A stretch of DNA of 64,000 nt from Verrucomicrobiota bacterium (GCA_025360015.1 JANYCZ010000049.1:105793-169792), one strand, 5' to 3'. Counted from the stretch's first letter, positions 42,942 to 52,305 are shown. Program-made: numbers and translations. The notes: a model not told the origin generated them from the sequence alone.

Positions 42942-42995
42942 TTTTGTTCACCTTTCTACCAAGGATGTACCAAGAATACGAGACAGCTATAACAG
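42942..42995 (+). pseudogene. Relic of a VOC gene 5' end
   Basis: The stretch translates FVHLSTKDVPRIRDSYN, parallel to VVHLSTKDVSRARGFYT of the intact gene at 41840, and the DNA match is clear across CACCTTT-C-AC-AAGGATGT. Only about 17 codons remain, with no in-frame start or downstream body. It marks a partial duplication of the VOC gene and lies between two orphan genes. Confidence 0.65.
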
Positions 42996-43019
42996 GCAGA
43001 CTCCTTCACCCACCAAATC

Positions 43020-43487
43020 ATGAGCGTCGGTAAAATGACATTGCATCGGTTCTGCGGCGACGAGATCTACAGTGTAGAGTCGGCAACCATTACGCACTAC
43101 AAAGACGAGGATGGCTTGTTTGCGATTACGTTTCGAGCTGAAACTGGCAATCCACCGATTCAGACCTTGCCTGATACTGAATCATTGAGCGCAAAGCCCT
43201 TTGCCGAGTGGACGTTGAAACTTCCCAAGATTCCTGCGGTGGCTTTGCGTACGGGCAGCAGTTTTTTGATTCCGCAGGGCTACGATGACAAGTCTCAGGA
43301 TTACCTCACCAACCTCTACTATTGCGAACATGAGCCGATGGATGACAATGAGATTACGGTGCTTGAGAGAAGTGGGTTGCGAGTGCGCGCTCGCATCACT
43401 GGAATGGCGACGGATGTGAATTATTACGACGGTTCGAATCCTCGGACCAAGATTGTGGTTGAGGCGGATTTTACTCTGACTGTGTGA
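43020..43487 (+). CDS. Hypothetical protein
   Basis: A 155-residue soluble protein, not recognised. Predicted beta-rich, with no signal peptide. The ATG at 43020 is 25 bases after the VOC relic. The C-terminal half (ITVLERSGLRVRARITGMA, then KIVVEADFTLTV) alternates like a beta-sandwich. It is the last gene of the orphan group and converges with the NlpC/P60 gene; a hairpin lies between them. Confidence 0.65.
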   Translation: MSVGKMTLHRFCGDEIYSVESATITHYKDEDGLFAITFRAETGNPPIQTLPDTESLSAKPFAEWTLKLPKIPAVALRTGSSFLIPQGYDDKSQDYLTNLYYCEHEPMDDNEITVLERSGLRVRARITGMATDVNYYDGSNPRTKIVVEADFTLTV

Positions 43488-43513
43488 TGGGGGCAATGAA
43501 GCAGGGCACCAAT

Positions 43514-43533
43514 GCTTGCTTTCGAAGGCAAGC
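43514..43533. terminator. Near-perfect 20-bp palindrome between convergent genes
   Basis: GCTTGCTTTCGAAGGCAAGC pairs as a 10-base-pair stem with one G-U and a minimal loop. It lies 26 bases after the stop of the plus-strand orphan and 9 bases before the end of the minus-strand NlpC/P60 gene. A bidirectional terminator is likely, although no long T run follows on either strand. Confidence 0.5.
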
Positions 43534-43541
43534 CCCCGCTA

Positions 43542-45110
43542 TCACTGCTGAAAGAACCGCCGCACGGAACTGACAGCGCGATCCATCTTCTGCTCGATGA
43601 CGCTCTTCTGCGGAGGGGCTGGCGTGCGTCGGCGCGAGGTGCTCGCTACGGTGGTAGTGGGGCGTTTCTTGGTCGTTGACGCCTTGGATTTTGCGGTGGT
43701 CGCAGACTGGGCGGGAACATCGTTCTTGATCTTTGCGACAGTGGTTTTTTTGCTCGCGGAGGCGGGTAGCATGTCGGTGGTGACGACCACGGCTTTGCGG
43801 ATCTCTTCCTTGGGGGCGGGCGGCACGGTGGCGGCTGAAACCGGCTTGGTTGAGGGTGTTTCTTGGGCTGCCGAAGCCACATTGGGTGAAGGCGGGTCCT
43901 TGGTTACCGATGCCACGACTTTGGGGGCGGAAGTTTCCTTGGTCACCGGTGATACCCCTTTGGATGCAGGCGCTTCTTTAGTTGCCGATGCGACTACCTT
44001 GGGTGCAGGTGATTCTTTGACTGTCGGCGTTTCCTTGGCGGCGACGGTTTCTTTCACCGCAGGCTTTTCTTTGAGTGAGGGTGTTTCTTTGGTCGCAGGT
44101 TCTACCTTAAGTGTGGGCGATTTCTTGGTTGCGACGTTTGCGGTTTCTTTGACCACAGCGGTTTCCTTCGGTGCGGGCGTTTCTTTGGAAACTGCGGACT
44201 CCTTGGGCGTTTGAGTTACTGTGGACACAGCCGCAGGCGCTGGGGGTGGTGTCGCGGAGGCGAGTGCGGGGCGTTCGGGTTCGATGGGGAGGAGGCCGGG
44301 GGTGGGGCCGTAGCCGTAGAAGTGCTTGGTGCTTTCGGGGCGGGGCAGGCTGAAGTCGAAGACGCTGACGCCGCTGCGGCGCTCGCCCTGAAAGCTGCGG
44401 CCGTCGCTGGAGCCGAAGACAATGCGTTTGCCGCTTTTCTTGAGCTTGCCGATGTAAACCATGACGTGGGTCACGGGCAGCTTGCGGGCGGTTTCCAGGC
44501 TGTTGGTCCAGAAGAGCAGGTCGCCGGGCTTGAGATTGTCGAATTCTTCGCTGCCGAAACTGGTGGCGGTGGGGGTGAGGTAGAGGTGGGTTTTCTTGTT
44601 CACCCAGTTGCACATCTCGTCGGACTGGCGTGGCACGTCCTTTAGGCCCTGAAAGTGCAGCACGTGATAGATGGTGCCGGAGCAGTCCATGCCGCCCTGG
44701 CTGGGCTCGCTGGAGCCGTAAAGGTAGCCGAGGTCCAGGTGCGTGAGCGCCAGGCAGCTTTGGATCAAGCTTTGGACTTGCTTGGGGTAAGTCTCAAAAC
44801 CACTGATTTCCTCGATGCTGAGGGTGGACACCACCGCCGGAGTCACCACGGGGGTGGGCGGGTCTTCGTTCACGGGCTCGGGACCCACCGGCGTAGGCTC
44901 GGGCTTCTTCTTCTTTTTGGCCGGAGCAGCGTCTGAGTCGTCCGAGGTAGCATCGGACTTAGCAGGCGCTTTCTTTTTGGCGGAGGCTTCCGATTTAGAG
45001 GAGGACGTGGCCTTCTTACCTTTGGAGGACGAAGTCGTGGTCGCGAGGAGCGGGGAGGCGGTGCCTGCTGCCATGAGCATGACCAGCAGGAGTCGCAGTA
45101 AAGTGTGCAT
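43542..45110 (-). CDS. Exported NlpC/P60-family cell-wall hydrolase with repetitive tail
   Basis: A 522-residue protein with a signal peptide, then a Lys/Ser/Ala-rich linker (residues 25-90) and an NlpC/P60 domain. Catalytic Cys143 is in GGMDCSGTIYHVL and His215 in LPVTHVMVYIG; KPGDLLFW is the usual middle motif. NlpC/P60 enzymes cleave peptidoglycan stem peptides. From about residue 290 the chain is low complexity, built from degenerate KET/KEA-PAPKVVAS-type repeats, and it ends in basic residues (SRRRTPAPP). The tail probably attaches to the wall or polymers. Confidence 0.85.
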   Translation of the reverse strand: MHTLLRLLLVMLMAAGTASPLLATTTSSSKGKKATSSSKSEASAKKKAPAKSDATSDDSDAAPAKKKKKPEPTPVGPEPVNEDPPTPVVTPAVVSTLSIEEISGFETYPKQVQSLIQSCLALTHLDLGYLYGSSEPSQGGMDCSGTIYHVLHFQGLKDVPRQSDEMCNWVNKKTHLYLTPTATSFGSEEFDNLKPGDLLFWTNSLETARKLPVTHVMVYIGKLKKSGKRIVFGSSDGRSFQGERRSGVSVFDFSLPRPESTKHFYGYGPTPGLLPIEPERPALASATPPPAPAAVSTVTQTPKESAVSKETPAPKETAVVKETANVATKKSPTLKVEPATKETPSLKEKPAVKETVAAKETPTVKESPAPKVVASATKEAPASKGVSPVTKETSAPKVVASVTKDPPSPNVASAAQETPSTKPVSAATVPPAPKEEIRKAVVVTTDMLPASASKKTTVAKIKNDVPAQSATTAKSKASTTKKRPTTTVASTSRRRTPAPPQKSVIEQKMDRAVSSVRRFFQQ

Positions 45111-45224
45111 GAGATTCGGGGGGCGGAGAGTAGGTGTCGCTGGGTTAGACGCCGTGGTGGCTTAAACTGATCAAAGCAATTCGTGCGCCTGCCGTACGTG
45201 GTGAATACGGATGAGCCCAAAAAG

Positions 45225-45253
45225 TAGCCTTATTGCTGTGCAACAAGGACTCC
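45225..45253. repeat. GTAGCCTT-type palindrome, copy 1
   Basis: AGTAGCCTTATTGCTGTGCAACAAGG-type sequence folds with CCTTATTGC against GCAACAAGG, 9 pairs with one mismatch. It shares the core AAAGTAGCCTT-TT with the elements at 45338-45367 and 53621-53643. It lies upstream of the NlpC/P60 gene start, not at a gene end, so terminator function is less clear here. Confidence 0.4.
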
Positions 45254-45337
45254 CCTGATTTAAAAAATGAGGAAAGCAGGAATGAATCCCCTTTCGATTG
45301 CCTTATTGCTCAGGCCTCTTGATCATTTGCGGGGGGG

Positions 45338-45367
45338 AGCCTTGTTCCGCAGGAACAAGGCTACTTT
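45338..45367. terminator. GTAGCCTT-type palindrome, copy 2 (perfect 11-bp stem)
   Basis: AGCCTTGTTCC (45338-45348) is the exact inverse of GGAACAAGGCT (45352-45362), with loop GCA, so it forms a strong hairpin. The stop codon of the EamA transporter gene (45361-45363) lies inside the descending arm. The sequence GGAACAAGGCTACTTT recurs at 53628-53643, also across the stop of a minus-strand gene, suggesting a dispersed terminator-like repeat. Confidence 0.55.
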
Positions 45368-46260
45368 AAGCGGGCGATCACGGCGCAGAGCACGCCAGCC
45401 ATCAGCAGCAGGGCGGCGACGATGCGGATGCCGTAGGCTTTGCCGGATTCGTGGCGTTCGCGGTTGCCCAGCAGCGGGCCGAGCAGGGCGACGACGAGGA
45501 GACTCCACATGCCGCGCGTGGCATAGATGACGTTCACCCCGATGGCGTCATGGAAGAAAGCGAGGGAGAGGCCCAGGGTCATCGACTGCGCGGCGATCAA
45601 GAGGCTGCCGCCGAGGGACCATTGCGTGGCGCGATTCCAGGGGATCGGCGGGCGGTTGGGCAGCAGGGTCATGGCGATGAGTGACAGCACGCCGGTGGTT
45701 CCGGCGAGGATGGCGAGAAAGGTCTTCGGGCCGAAGGCGGGCGCCCATTTTTGCAGAAACACATCGGCAAAGGCAAACAGCGCCGCGCTAATGAGCGCCA
45801 TGACCACCGGGCCCGCGAGCCGTGCGCCTTTCGGCGTTTTGAAATCGGTGGCGCTCATGAGGAAGATGCCGCCCGTGGTGATGATGGCGGCGATCCACAT
45901 CAGCGGCTTCATGCTGTCCGCGATGAAGAGACTGGCCCCCAGAGCGACGAAGACGACCTTGGACCCGAGCACCGGCGTGACAAGCGAGACATCCCCACGC
46001 TGCATGGCGAGGAAGGTGAACCAGCCGCCGATGAAAAACAGCACGCCGAGTCCCACGGGAATGTACCATTGCTGCCAGTGGACGGGCTGCGTTTCAAAGA
46101 AGGCGAGCGGCAGAAACGCGAGCGTGCTGGTCCAGTTGTTGATGTGAAAGCAGGCCATCGGGCGCGCGCCTTCCACCAGCGCCTTTTTCAGCAGCAAGGA
46201 CGCGATGGCGTAGCCGATGGCGGCGACGAGCGGGAAGAGCAGGTACCAGGGGAGATTCAT
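45361..46260 (-). CDS. EamA/DMT-superfamily membrane transporter
   Basis: A 299-residue membrane protein with about ten hydrophobic helices in two halves, ending in RIVAALLLMAGVLCAVIARLK. Pattern and length fit the drug/metabolite transporter superfamily (EamA domains); substrate is unknown. Its ATG overlaps the stop of the AEC transporter gene (46257-46260, ATGA), so the two are cotranscribed. Confidence 0.85.
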   Translation of the reverse strand: MNLPWYLLFPLVAAIGYAIASLLLKKALVEGARPMACFHINNWTSTLAFLPLAFFETQPVHWQQWYIPVGLGVLFFIGGWFTFLAMQRGDVSLVTPVLGSKVVFVALGASLFIADSMKPLMWIAAIITTGGIFLMSATDFKTPKGARLAGPVVMALISAALFAFADVFLQKWAPAFGPKTFLAILAGTTGVLSLIAMTLLPNRPPIPWNRATQWSLGGSLLIAAQSMTLGLSLAFFHDAIGVNVIYATRGMWSLLVVALLGPLLGNRERHESGKAYGIRIVAALLLMAGVLCAVIARLK

Positions 46261-47204
46261 GCGCCGACCAGTTTCAGCCCCCAGGCGATGACGAGCGGCG
46301 TGGTGATGCAGCTCACGAGGGTGGTGGCGATGACGACCTGCACGGCGGTGGAGGCATGGCCGCCGTAGAGGCGGGCGATCATGATGTTAAACACGGCGGC
46401 GGGCATGGCCGCCTGCACGACGATGACGCGCTTCAGCTCCAGGCTGAGCGGCAGATGGTAGGCGGCCAGCAGAAAGGCGACGGGGATGATGCCCAGGCGC
46501 AAAATGGGACTGAGGATGGCCACCTTCCACTGCATGGCCCCCTGCCCCCAGAGATCAGCGATGGAGGCGCCGATGAGCAGTACGGCCAGCGGCACCGCAC
46601 AGGCGCCGAGCATGGTGAAGGTGTTGTGCGCGACCAGCGGCACATACACGTGCAGGCCGCTGAAGTTTAGCAGCAGCGAGATCAAAATGGTGAGCACCGG
46701 CGCATTCAGCGCGAGCCGCCACGGGGCTTTGTCCAGGCCGGTGAGCAGCCCGACCCCGGCGGTCCAGCAGGCGAGTTCAACCCCAAGCGTAAAGGTAAAG
46801 AGCACCCCCAGCGTGCCCTTGTCTGGAAACAACGCGGTGACAATGGGGATGGCGACGAAGCCGTAATTTTGCAGCCCGCAGGCCACGCTGAAGGTGCGGC
46901 GTCCCTGCCCTTTCTTCAGCCCGATCAGCGGTGCCACGAAATATGTCAGCGCGATGCCGAGCGCGACGAGCGCATAACCCAGCCCGGCGGCCACCAGCAC
47001 GGGCGGCAGGCGCATCACGGCGGGATTTCCCACCACGCGCTCGATGATCAGCGCAGGGGTGAACAGCATCACGGAGAGCTTCATCAGGCTGACGTCCGCC
47101 TCCGGCTTCAGCAGCCCCGTGCGGCGCGCCATCGCCCCGGCGGCCATCGTGAGGTAGATCGGCACGGCCACGGAGAGAATGCTGAGGTAGTCGAGATTGT
47201 CCAT
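46257..47204 (-). CDS. AEC-family (auxin efflux carrier-like) transporter
   Basis: A 315-residue membrane protein with ten hydrophobic segments. Characteristic pieces are MKLSVMLFTPALIIERVV, CGLQNYGFVAIPIVTALF and AVFNIMIARLYGG, as in bacterial AEC permeases related to malonate or dicarboxylate carriers. Substrate is not determined. First gene of a two-gene unit with the EamA transporter. Confidence 0.86.
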   Translation of the reverse strand: MDNLDYLSILSVAVPIYLTMAAGAMARRTGLLKPEADVSLMKLSVMLFTPALIIERVVGNPAVMRLPPVLVAAGLGYALVALGIALTYFVAPLIGLKKGQGRRTFSVACGLQNYGFVAIPIVTALFPDKGTLGVLFTFTLGVELACWTAGVGLLTGLDKAPWRLALNAPVLTILISLLLNFSGLHVYVPLVAHNTFTMLGACAVPLAVLLIGASIADLWGQGAMQWKVAILSPILRLGIIPVAFLLAAYHLPLSLELKRVIVVQAAMPAAVFNIMIARLYGGHASTAVQVVIATTLVSCITTPLVIAWGLKLVGA

Positions 47205-47573
47205 GGGCGTGGCATTCAGCTAGGCGGGGAGGCGGAGATGCGCAAGTACGAGGGGCTGCTGAGTGGCTGCAGCACACAAACGTACGTGTACTTTTCTTCT
47301 TCTTTCTCTTCCCCCGACTCTTCCGCTGGGGACTGGCGCTATTGAAAGGGAGGGGGGAGGAAGATTGGCGGACGCTGAATCTACCAAGAGGGCCTTACCC
47401 GCGCTTCCACACCACCCACAGCTCCGGCGGGGAACTGCACCTCGTAAGGACAGCCGCCTGCATTTGCATGCCTGTGCCATGGTGAGATGGAACTTAAGCC
47501 TTTGACATGAGAGAGTTAGAGTGGCAGCCAGTCGGCATCATCTTTTGAGGATGCTGTAAATCTCCATTCAAGC
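47205..47573. other. 369-base intergenic region with a gene-end relic
   Basis: Noncoding stretch between two divergent genes (the AEC transporter on the minus strand and the exported orphan on the plus strand). It contains the methyltransferase 3'-end relic at 47395-47433, a pyrimidine-rich tract near 47290-47330 and a purine-rich tract near 47347-47362. The start-proximal sequence carries no clear promoter consensus. Nothing else was recognised. Confidence 0.6.
47395..47433 (-). pseudogene. Relic of the methyltransferase gene 3' end
   Basis: Thirteen codons read SPPELWVVWKRG and stop, identical to the last residues of the methyltransferase at 50110-50709. Thirty-two bases are identical (47402-47433 and 50117-50148). 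Just upstream, TACGAGGTGCAG echoes the YEVQ codons of the intact gene, as if the middle had been deleted. No gene body or start is left. The exported orphan gene (47574-50099) lies between this relic and the intact gene end. Confidence 0.8.
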
Positions 47574-50099
47574 ATGATTGAGAAATGTATTGCCCCACTG
47601 TTTGGCTTGTTTTGCCTGCTTGAAGTTTCCGGAGCCGCAGCAGCAGATGCCAGACATGTCCACCCATTGCTGAACTGTTTCGACTCATGGGGAATTGCTG
47701 ATTTTGATTCCAGACTGCATGAGCCCGCCTTGTTTGCAGGGCAGAGCTTTTCAGAAATGAAAGTCACAATGAATCTCGATAACCCGGCGCTGCATGGTTG
47801 GGTCAGGCAGGTGGACAAGGATCGTTCCAAGGCGCTGCTGTTCGGGTGTCTCGAAGTGGAGGTCAGCCGGTCTGGAGTTGAGAAGGAAAGCGTCGGCTGG
47901 GACATTCTGAAGCTGGCTGTTGCTCCTGAGCACGAGCACTGGCTGAAAGTGCCCGGGCTGAGAGCCTCCACCCCGAACGATGCCTACGCCGCCGATCTGA
48001 TCATCATCGCGCGTGGCTATGAGGCATGCGGCCAGAAGGACATGGCGGCCTGGCTGGTGGATCAGGTGATGGCCAAATATGGCACGGAAGAACGTCTGTC
48101 CAGGCTGGCGGGGCATCGTTTCGCAGACTGGCACTATCAGGTCGCCATGGACAGATGGCAGGCTCATGCAGATTGGAAACGACTCGCCATGGATCTGGAA
48201 GAATTATCCGCCAAGGCCCCGGAAGACTGGCCTTGTCATGCGGCCATTCAAGATCTGAGACAGCGCCTGGCCGGGATGCCGCAGCAGTGGGCTGAAGCAC
48301 ACCCTGTCACGCAGGCCATGCAGCGAGCCCTGTATGGCCCGGGCCGGGTCAGCGGCTGGTTTCCCATGGGAAACTGGGTGCTCTTTCCCCTCTCTGAATG
48401 TTCGCTTGCAGAAAAGAAGGGGCGGTTTGATGACCTGCTGAGTTTGGATGCCAGCGCGCTGCTGCTCTGGGCTGAAATGCTGGAGGACAAGAGTCCCTGT
48501 GCGTGTTCTCAGACGGTGATCAGAACGGGTGGTGTGTCCCAAGTGGGTGAACTGCCGAGGCGGCCATTCTGGACCAGTGAGCTGGCTTTTAAATTTGTTT
48601 CTGCGGCCATGCCGGGGAAGATCAAGCAAGGTGACAGTCTGGAAGCCATTCGTGAGCAATGCCTCAAAATGAGCAAGCTGATGGCAGGCAAAAGCAGCCA
48701 GGAGAAATTTTTAGCGTCGGCTGAGCATGGGGGATGGATGGAAAGAAGTGAGGCCATCTATGGGCTTTACGATGTCGGGTTTGAGGGCCCATGGTCGGGA
48801 ATCGAGAGCCAGATCTTCAAGGATTGCCACTCAGCAAAGGGTTTCACGAGCAGCCTGGACCTCTTCGTAAATTTGCGGAAAGCAGAGGCATCCAGTCTAG
48901 TGAGGCAGCTTGAGCAGGCAGGAGCGGTGACATGGAATCTGGGGCCAAAGGTTATGAAAAGGCTGAAGGACGGGCTTGCCATTGAGCCTTTTGAAGAAGT
49001 CCTCAAAAAATGGGCCGAACACCGAGGCAAATCTTTCAGTGGTGATTCCCGAGATCTCAGGCCGATCTACACGACCACCCCAACAAGGCTGCTGAGTGCC
49101 TGCCTGAATGAGGCCGCGCGCACGCCTGCCTTTTTTTGTGACTTCATCGAGCTGGCCATTCGGCACCGCTCAACTCCCAACAATCCAATCAACCTGTCGT
49201 GGCCAGGTGCTCAGACGAGCTTCGCCCACTGCCGTCAGCCGCTAAAAGAGTTTTTGCACGATCAGACTCTGTTCCCACTTGCCAACAGGGCGCGTGGTGG
49301 CGGGCAGCTAGCAGAAAATCGTGGGCAAATGATTGCCTGGATGATGCTGGACGCCACGGTGGAATATCGCAAGGCGCTGAGTTTTGATGGCTATGCAGTT
49401 TTAGGCGTTGAATGGCTGGATGCACTGGTGATCGCATGCCAGAAGGCCATGGAAGGCAACTCCCTGCCAGGCATTGCGGGGGTGAAGCGTTTTGCAGAAT
49501 CGTTTCAATTTGTGGAGCCTGAGCAGGACGTCCTCGTTCAGGCTCTGCAGTGGGACGCGGCCCATTTCAGGGAGAAGTGGCGGTCATTGCCCCTCTCGCA
49601 GCGAATCACCCTGGCACAGAGACCCGTTGTTCCAGTGGGGGATGAACTCAAGAAACTCAGATCAGTGGTGCGGAGTACGCACGGGGAGAACTTCGTCAAA
49701 CCAGGCGATCAATTTACGGACGAGGTGTTCGACGAAATGATCCTGTGGGCAGGAGCGGAACTATCAAAATCAAAGGGTGTGTGCGGCATGGTAAGATGGC
49801 GCTCAGGTCTGGCGGGTGTGGATGTTGAGACAGAATCATTCGCTGATTCTTCCTCACTAGCACTACCCGTGATTGATGGCCTCAGGCAATCGTACACCTC
49901 CAAGCCAGGGGCTAGAAGACTGATTATTGCTTCCGCCCGCTGCGGCACCAGTGTCAATGCATGGGTGTTTGAGGCAGGAAGCTCCGAGCAAGCCAATGTT
50001 CCTGAGAGGATCAAACAGTGGTTGGAAAATCTACCCGAGTCCAAGCTGGCGCAGACTTCATTCTGGTTGGTTGGCATCGACAAAGATCTTTTGAAATGA
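47574..50099 (+). CDS. Large exported protein of unknown function
   Basis: An 841-residue protein with a signal-like N-terminus (PLFGLFCLLEVSGAAAADA, cleavage near residue 26). No domain was recognised. The chain is rich in Trp, Leu and charged residues and appears mainly helical, with conserved-looking blocks such as KDMAAWLVDQVMAKYG and GQMIAWMMLDATVEYRKAL. It ends 10 bases from the end of the convergent methyltransferase gene, and GC content looks lower than in the neighbours. The flanking direct repeats of the methyltransferase gene end suggest it arrived as an insertion. Confidence 0.75.
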   Translation: MIEKCIAPLFGLFCLLEVSGAAAADARHVHPLLNCFDSWGIADFDSRLHEPALFAGQSFSEMKVTMNLDNPALHGWVRQVDKDRSKALLFGCLEVEVSRSGVEKESVGWDILKLAVAPEHEHWLKVPGLRASTPNDAYAADLIIIARGYEACGQKDMAAWLVDQVMAKYGTEERLSRLAGHRFADWHYQVAMDRWQAHADWKRLAMDLEELSAKAPEDWPCHAAIQDLRQRLAGMPQQWAEAHPVTQAMQRALYGPGRVSGWFPMGNWVLFPLSECSLAEKKGRFDDLLSLDASALLLWAEMLEDKSPCACSQTVIRTGGVSQVGELPRRPFWTSELAFKFVSAAMPGKIKQGDSLEAIREQCLKMSKLMAGKSSQEKFLASAEHGGWMERSEAIYGLYDVGFEGPWSGIESQIFKDCHSAKGFTSSLDLFVNLRKAEASSLVRQLEQAGAVTWNLGPKVMKRLKDGLAIEPFEEVLKKWAEHRGKSFSGDSRDLRPIYTTTPTRLLSACLNEAARTPAFFCDFIELAIRHRSTPNNPINLSWPGAQTSFAHCRQPLKEFLHDQTLFPLANRARGGGQLAENRGQMIAWMMLDATVEYRKALSFDGYAVLGVEWLDALVIACQKAMEGNSLPGIAGVKRFAESFQFVEPEQDVLVQALQWDAAHFREKWRSLPLSQRITLAQRPVVPVGDELKKLRSVVRSTHGENFVKPGDQFTDEVFDEMILWAGAELSKSKGVCGMVRWRSGLAGVDVETESFADSSSLALPVIDGLRQSYTSKPGARRLIIASARCGTSVNAWVFEAGSSEQANVPERIKQWLENLPESKLAQTSFWLVGIDKDLLK

Positions 50100-50109
50100 T
50101 GCTGGGAAC

Positions 50110-50709
50110 TCAGCCCCGCTTCCACACCACCCACAGCTCCGGCGGGGATGCGGCGCGGTTGATGGGGCGCAGGTGCTGGACTTCATAGCGCCGGGATTCG
50201 AGCGCGGCGGCCCAGACGGCGATGCTGCGGCCTTCTTCGGCTCCGCCTTCATGGCCGGGATACACGGCGATGGTGAGGAGCCCGCCGGGCTTTAGCAGCT
50301 CCAGCGCCGCCTGCACGGCAAGCATCGTCGTTTCCGTGTGGGTGATGAGGGTTTTGTCCGTGCCCGGCAGGTAGCCGAGATTGAACATGATCGCGCTGAT
50401 CTTCCCATGCTGCTCCGACGGGAGATGCGCGCACATCGTTTCGTGGCCGGAGTGGATGAGGGTGGTCATGTCCGCCGGCACACGCTTGGCTGTTTCCACG
50501 AGGGCGGTGGCTTGGACATCAAAGGCGAACACATGGCCTCCGGGGCTTACGCACTGGGTCAGGAAGAGGGTGTCGTGGCCGTTCCCCATCGTTGCGTCCA
50601 CCGCGATGTCACCGGGCCGCAGCCGGTCCTGCAGCATGAGCTGCGCCCATAGCACGGAGGAAGGCAGGCCACCATTCGGGCTGGCGAGGTGGGGTTTGGA
50701 GGTGAGCAT
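50110..50709 (-). CDS. YtqB/MnmM-like class I SAM-dependent methyltransferase
   Basis: A 199-residue methyltransferase of the PF06962-type family: VDATMGNGHDTLFL (SAM-binding motif I), FAFDVQATAL, IMFNLGYLPGTDK (the NLGYLPG motif characteristic of YtqB) and LLTIAVYPGHEGG. YtqB of Bacillus subtilis (MnmM) methylates nm5s2U34 in the tRNA wobble position; the same role here is inferred from motifs. The gene converges with the exported orphan, with a 10-base gap, and a relic of its 3' end lies at 47395. It is divergent from selO by 114 bases. Confidence 0.85.
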   Translation of the reverse strand: MLTSKPHLASPNGGLPSSVLWAQLMLQDRLRPGDIAVDATMGNGHDTLFLTQCVSPGGHVFAFDVQATALVETAKRVPADMTTLIHSGHETMCAHLPSEQHGKISAIMFNLGYLPGTDKTLITHTETTMLAVQAALELLKPGGLLTIAVYPGHEGGAEEGRSIAVWAAALESRRYEVQHLRPINRAASPPELWVVWKRG

Positions 50710-50823
50710 GCGCGGAGAATAGAGACTTCATCGGCAGAATAAAGGGCCGGGTGGTGCGATCCCGCAGATGCCTTGAGCAGTGGACTTGCAGCCCGAGTTG
50801 GCGGATGAAGGCGTATTCTCTTC

Positions 50824-52293
50824 ATGTCTGCGACTGCACCCACCACTCCCAGCCCTGCCGGCTGGAACTTCGACAACTCCTACGCACGCCTGCCGGCGAT
50901 GCTCCATGAGGCGTTGGAGCCGACCGCCGTTCGTGAGCCGCGCATGGTGGTGTTCAATCACGCGCTGGGGCAGGAGTTGGGATTGAATCCCACCGCGCTG
51001 GCGGACCAGGCGGCAATCTTTGCGGGCAATGAACTGCCCGAGGGTGCCGCACCGCTGGCGCAGGCCTACGCCGGGCATCAGTACGGGAACTTCACCGGCC
51101 TCGGAGATGGCCGGGCGATCCTGCTGGGGGAGCAAATCACGCCGACAGGCGAACGCTACGATGTGCAGCTCAAAGGTTCGGGCCCGACGCCCTTTTCACG
51201 GCGCGGGGACGGTCGGGCGGCGCTGGGGCCGATGCTGCGCGAATACATCATCAGCGAGGCCATGCACGCGCTGGGAATCCCAACGACGCGCAGCCTCGCG
51301 GTGGTGACGACGGGTGAAAAAGTGTTCCGCCAGCAGTCGCTGCCGGGGGCGGTGCTCACGCGCATCGCGGCCAGCCACATCCGCGTCGGCACCTTTGAAT
51401 GGGCGGCGGCGCATGGAGACAAGGAAGCGCTGCGAGCGCTGGCAGGCTACACTTTGCAGCGGCATTACCCGGAGCTCGTCACGGCGGAGGAGCCGTACCT
51501 CGCGCTGCTCACAGGGGTGATGGAGCGGCAGGCGCGGCTGATCGCCCAGTGGCAGTGCGTGGGCTTCATCCACGGCGTGATGAACACGGACAACGTGGCG
51601 CTGAGCGGCGAGACCATCGACTATGGCCCCTGCGCGTTCATGGATGCGTTTGATCCCGCCACCGTCTTCAGCTCCATCGACCGCAACGGCCGCTACGCCT
51701 ACGGCAACCAGCCGCAGATCGCGCAGTGGAATCTCGCCCGTCTGGCGGAGGCCCTGCTGCCACTGCTGCATGCGGAGGAAAAGCAGGCCGTGGAGGTGGC
51801 GAATGCGGCCATCGAGAGTTTCAAGACGACGTTTGAGCGCCACTGGCTCACTGGCATGCGGGCGAAGCTGGGGCTCTTCACCGAGGAAGCCGGGGACCGG
51901 GCGCTGATCGAAGCGCTGCTGGTGTGGATGCGGGAGCAGAAGGCGGATTTTACCAACACGTTTCGCAGCCTGAGCGACGCAGGTAAAACAATGTTGAACA
52001 ATCATCCTTCCTTTATTGCATGGCACGCTCAATGGCAGCAGCGCCTGAGCCACCAATCTCAATCTAATGAAGTGGTGCAGGAGCGCATGCAGGCGCACAA
52101 TCCGGCGGTGATTCCTCGGAATCACAAGGTGGAAGAGGCGCTGGCTGCGGCGTCGGAGCATGGGGATTTGAGCGTGATGCAGCGCCTGCTGGAGGTGCTG
52201 GCGAAGCCGTATGTGGATAACGAGGGGCGGGCGGAATACTGCACGCCTTCGGGCGAGGCACCGGGCGCGTACCAGACGTTTTGCGGAACGTGA
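50824..52293 (+). CDS. selO: SelO/YdiU-family protein adenylyltransferase
   Basis: A 489-residue pseudokinase-fold enzyme that transfers AMP to Ser, Thr or Tyr of target proteins, involved in redox responses. Motifs are [53 protein letters not shown] (catalytic Asn and Asp) and [12 protein letters not shown]. The C-terminus ends in TFCGT, with Cys but no selenocysteine signal. The ATG at 50824 is separated from the methyltransferase start by 114 bases in the opposite direction. Confidence 0.95.
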   Translation: MSATAPTTPSPAGWNFDNSYARLPAMLHEALEPTAVREPRMVVFNHALGQELGLNPTALADQAAIFAGNELPEGAAPLAQAYAGHQYGNFTGLGDGRAILLGEQITPTGERYDVQLKGSGPTPFSRRGDGRAALGPMLREYIISEAMHALGIPTTRSLAVVTTGEKVFRQQSLPGAVLTRIAASHIRVGTFEWAAAHGDKEALRALAGYTLQRHYPELVTAEEPYLALLTGVMERQARLIAQWQCVGFIHGVMNTDNVALSGETIDYGPCAFMDAFDPATVFSSIDRNGRYAYGNQPQIAQWNLARLAEALLPLLHAEEKQAVEVANAAIESFKTTFERHWLTGMRAKLGLFTEEAGDRALIEALLVWMREQKADFTNTFRSLSDAGKTMLNNHPSFIAWHAQWQQRLSHQSQSNEVVQERMQAHNPAVIPRNHKVEEALAAASEHGDLSVMQRLLEVLAKPYVDNEGRAEYCTPSGEAPGAYQTFCGT

Positions 52294-52305
52294 GGGAAGG
52301 TCGGT

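Noticed and set aside
52270-52293. Selenocysteine at the SelO C-terminus
   Set aside because: The end reads TFCGT with a normal stop; no in-frame internal TGA or SECIS-like hairpin position fits.
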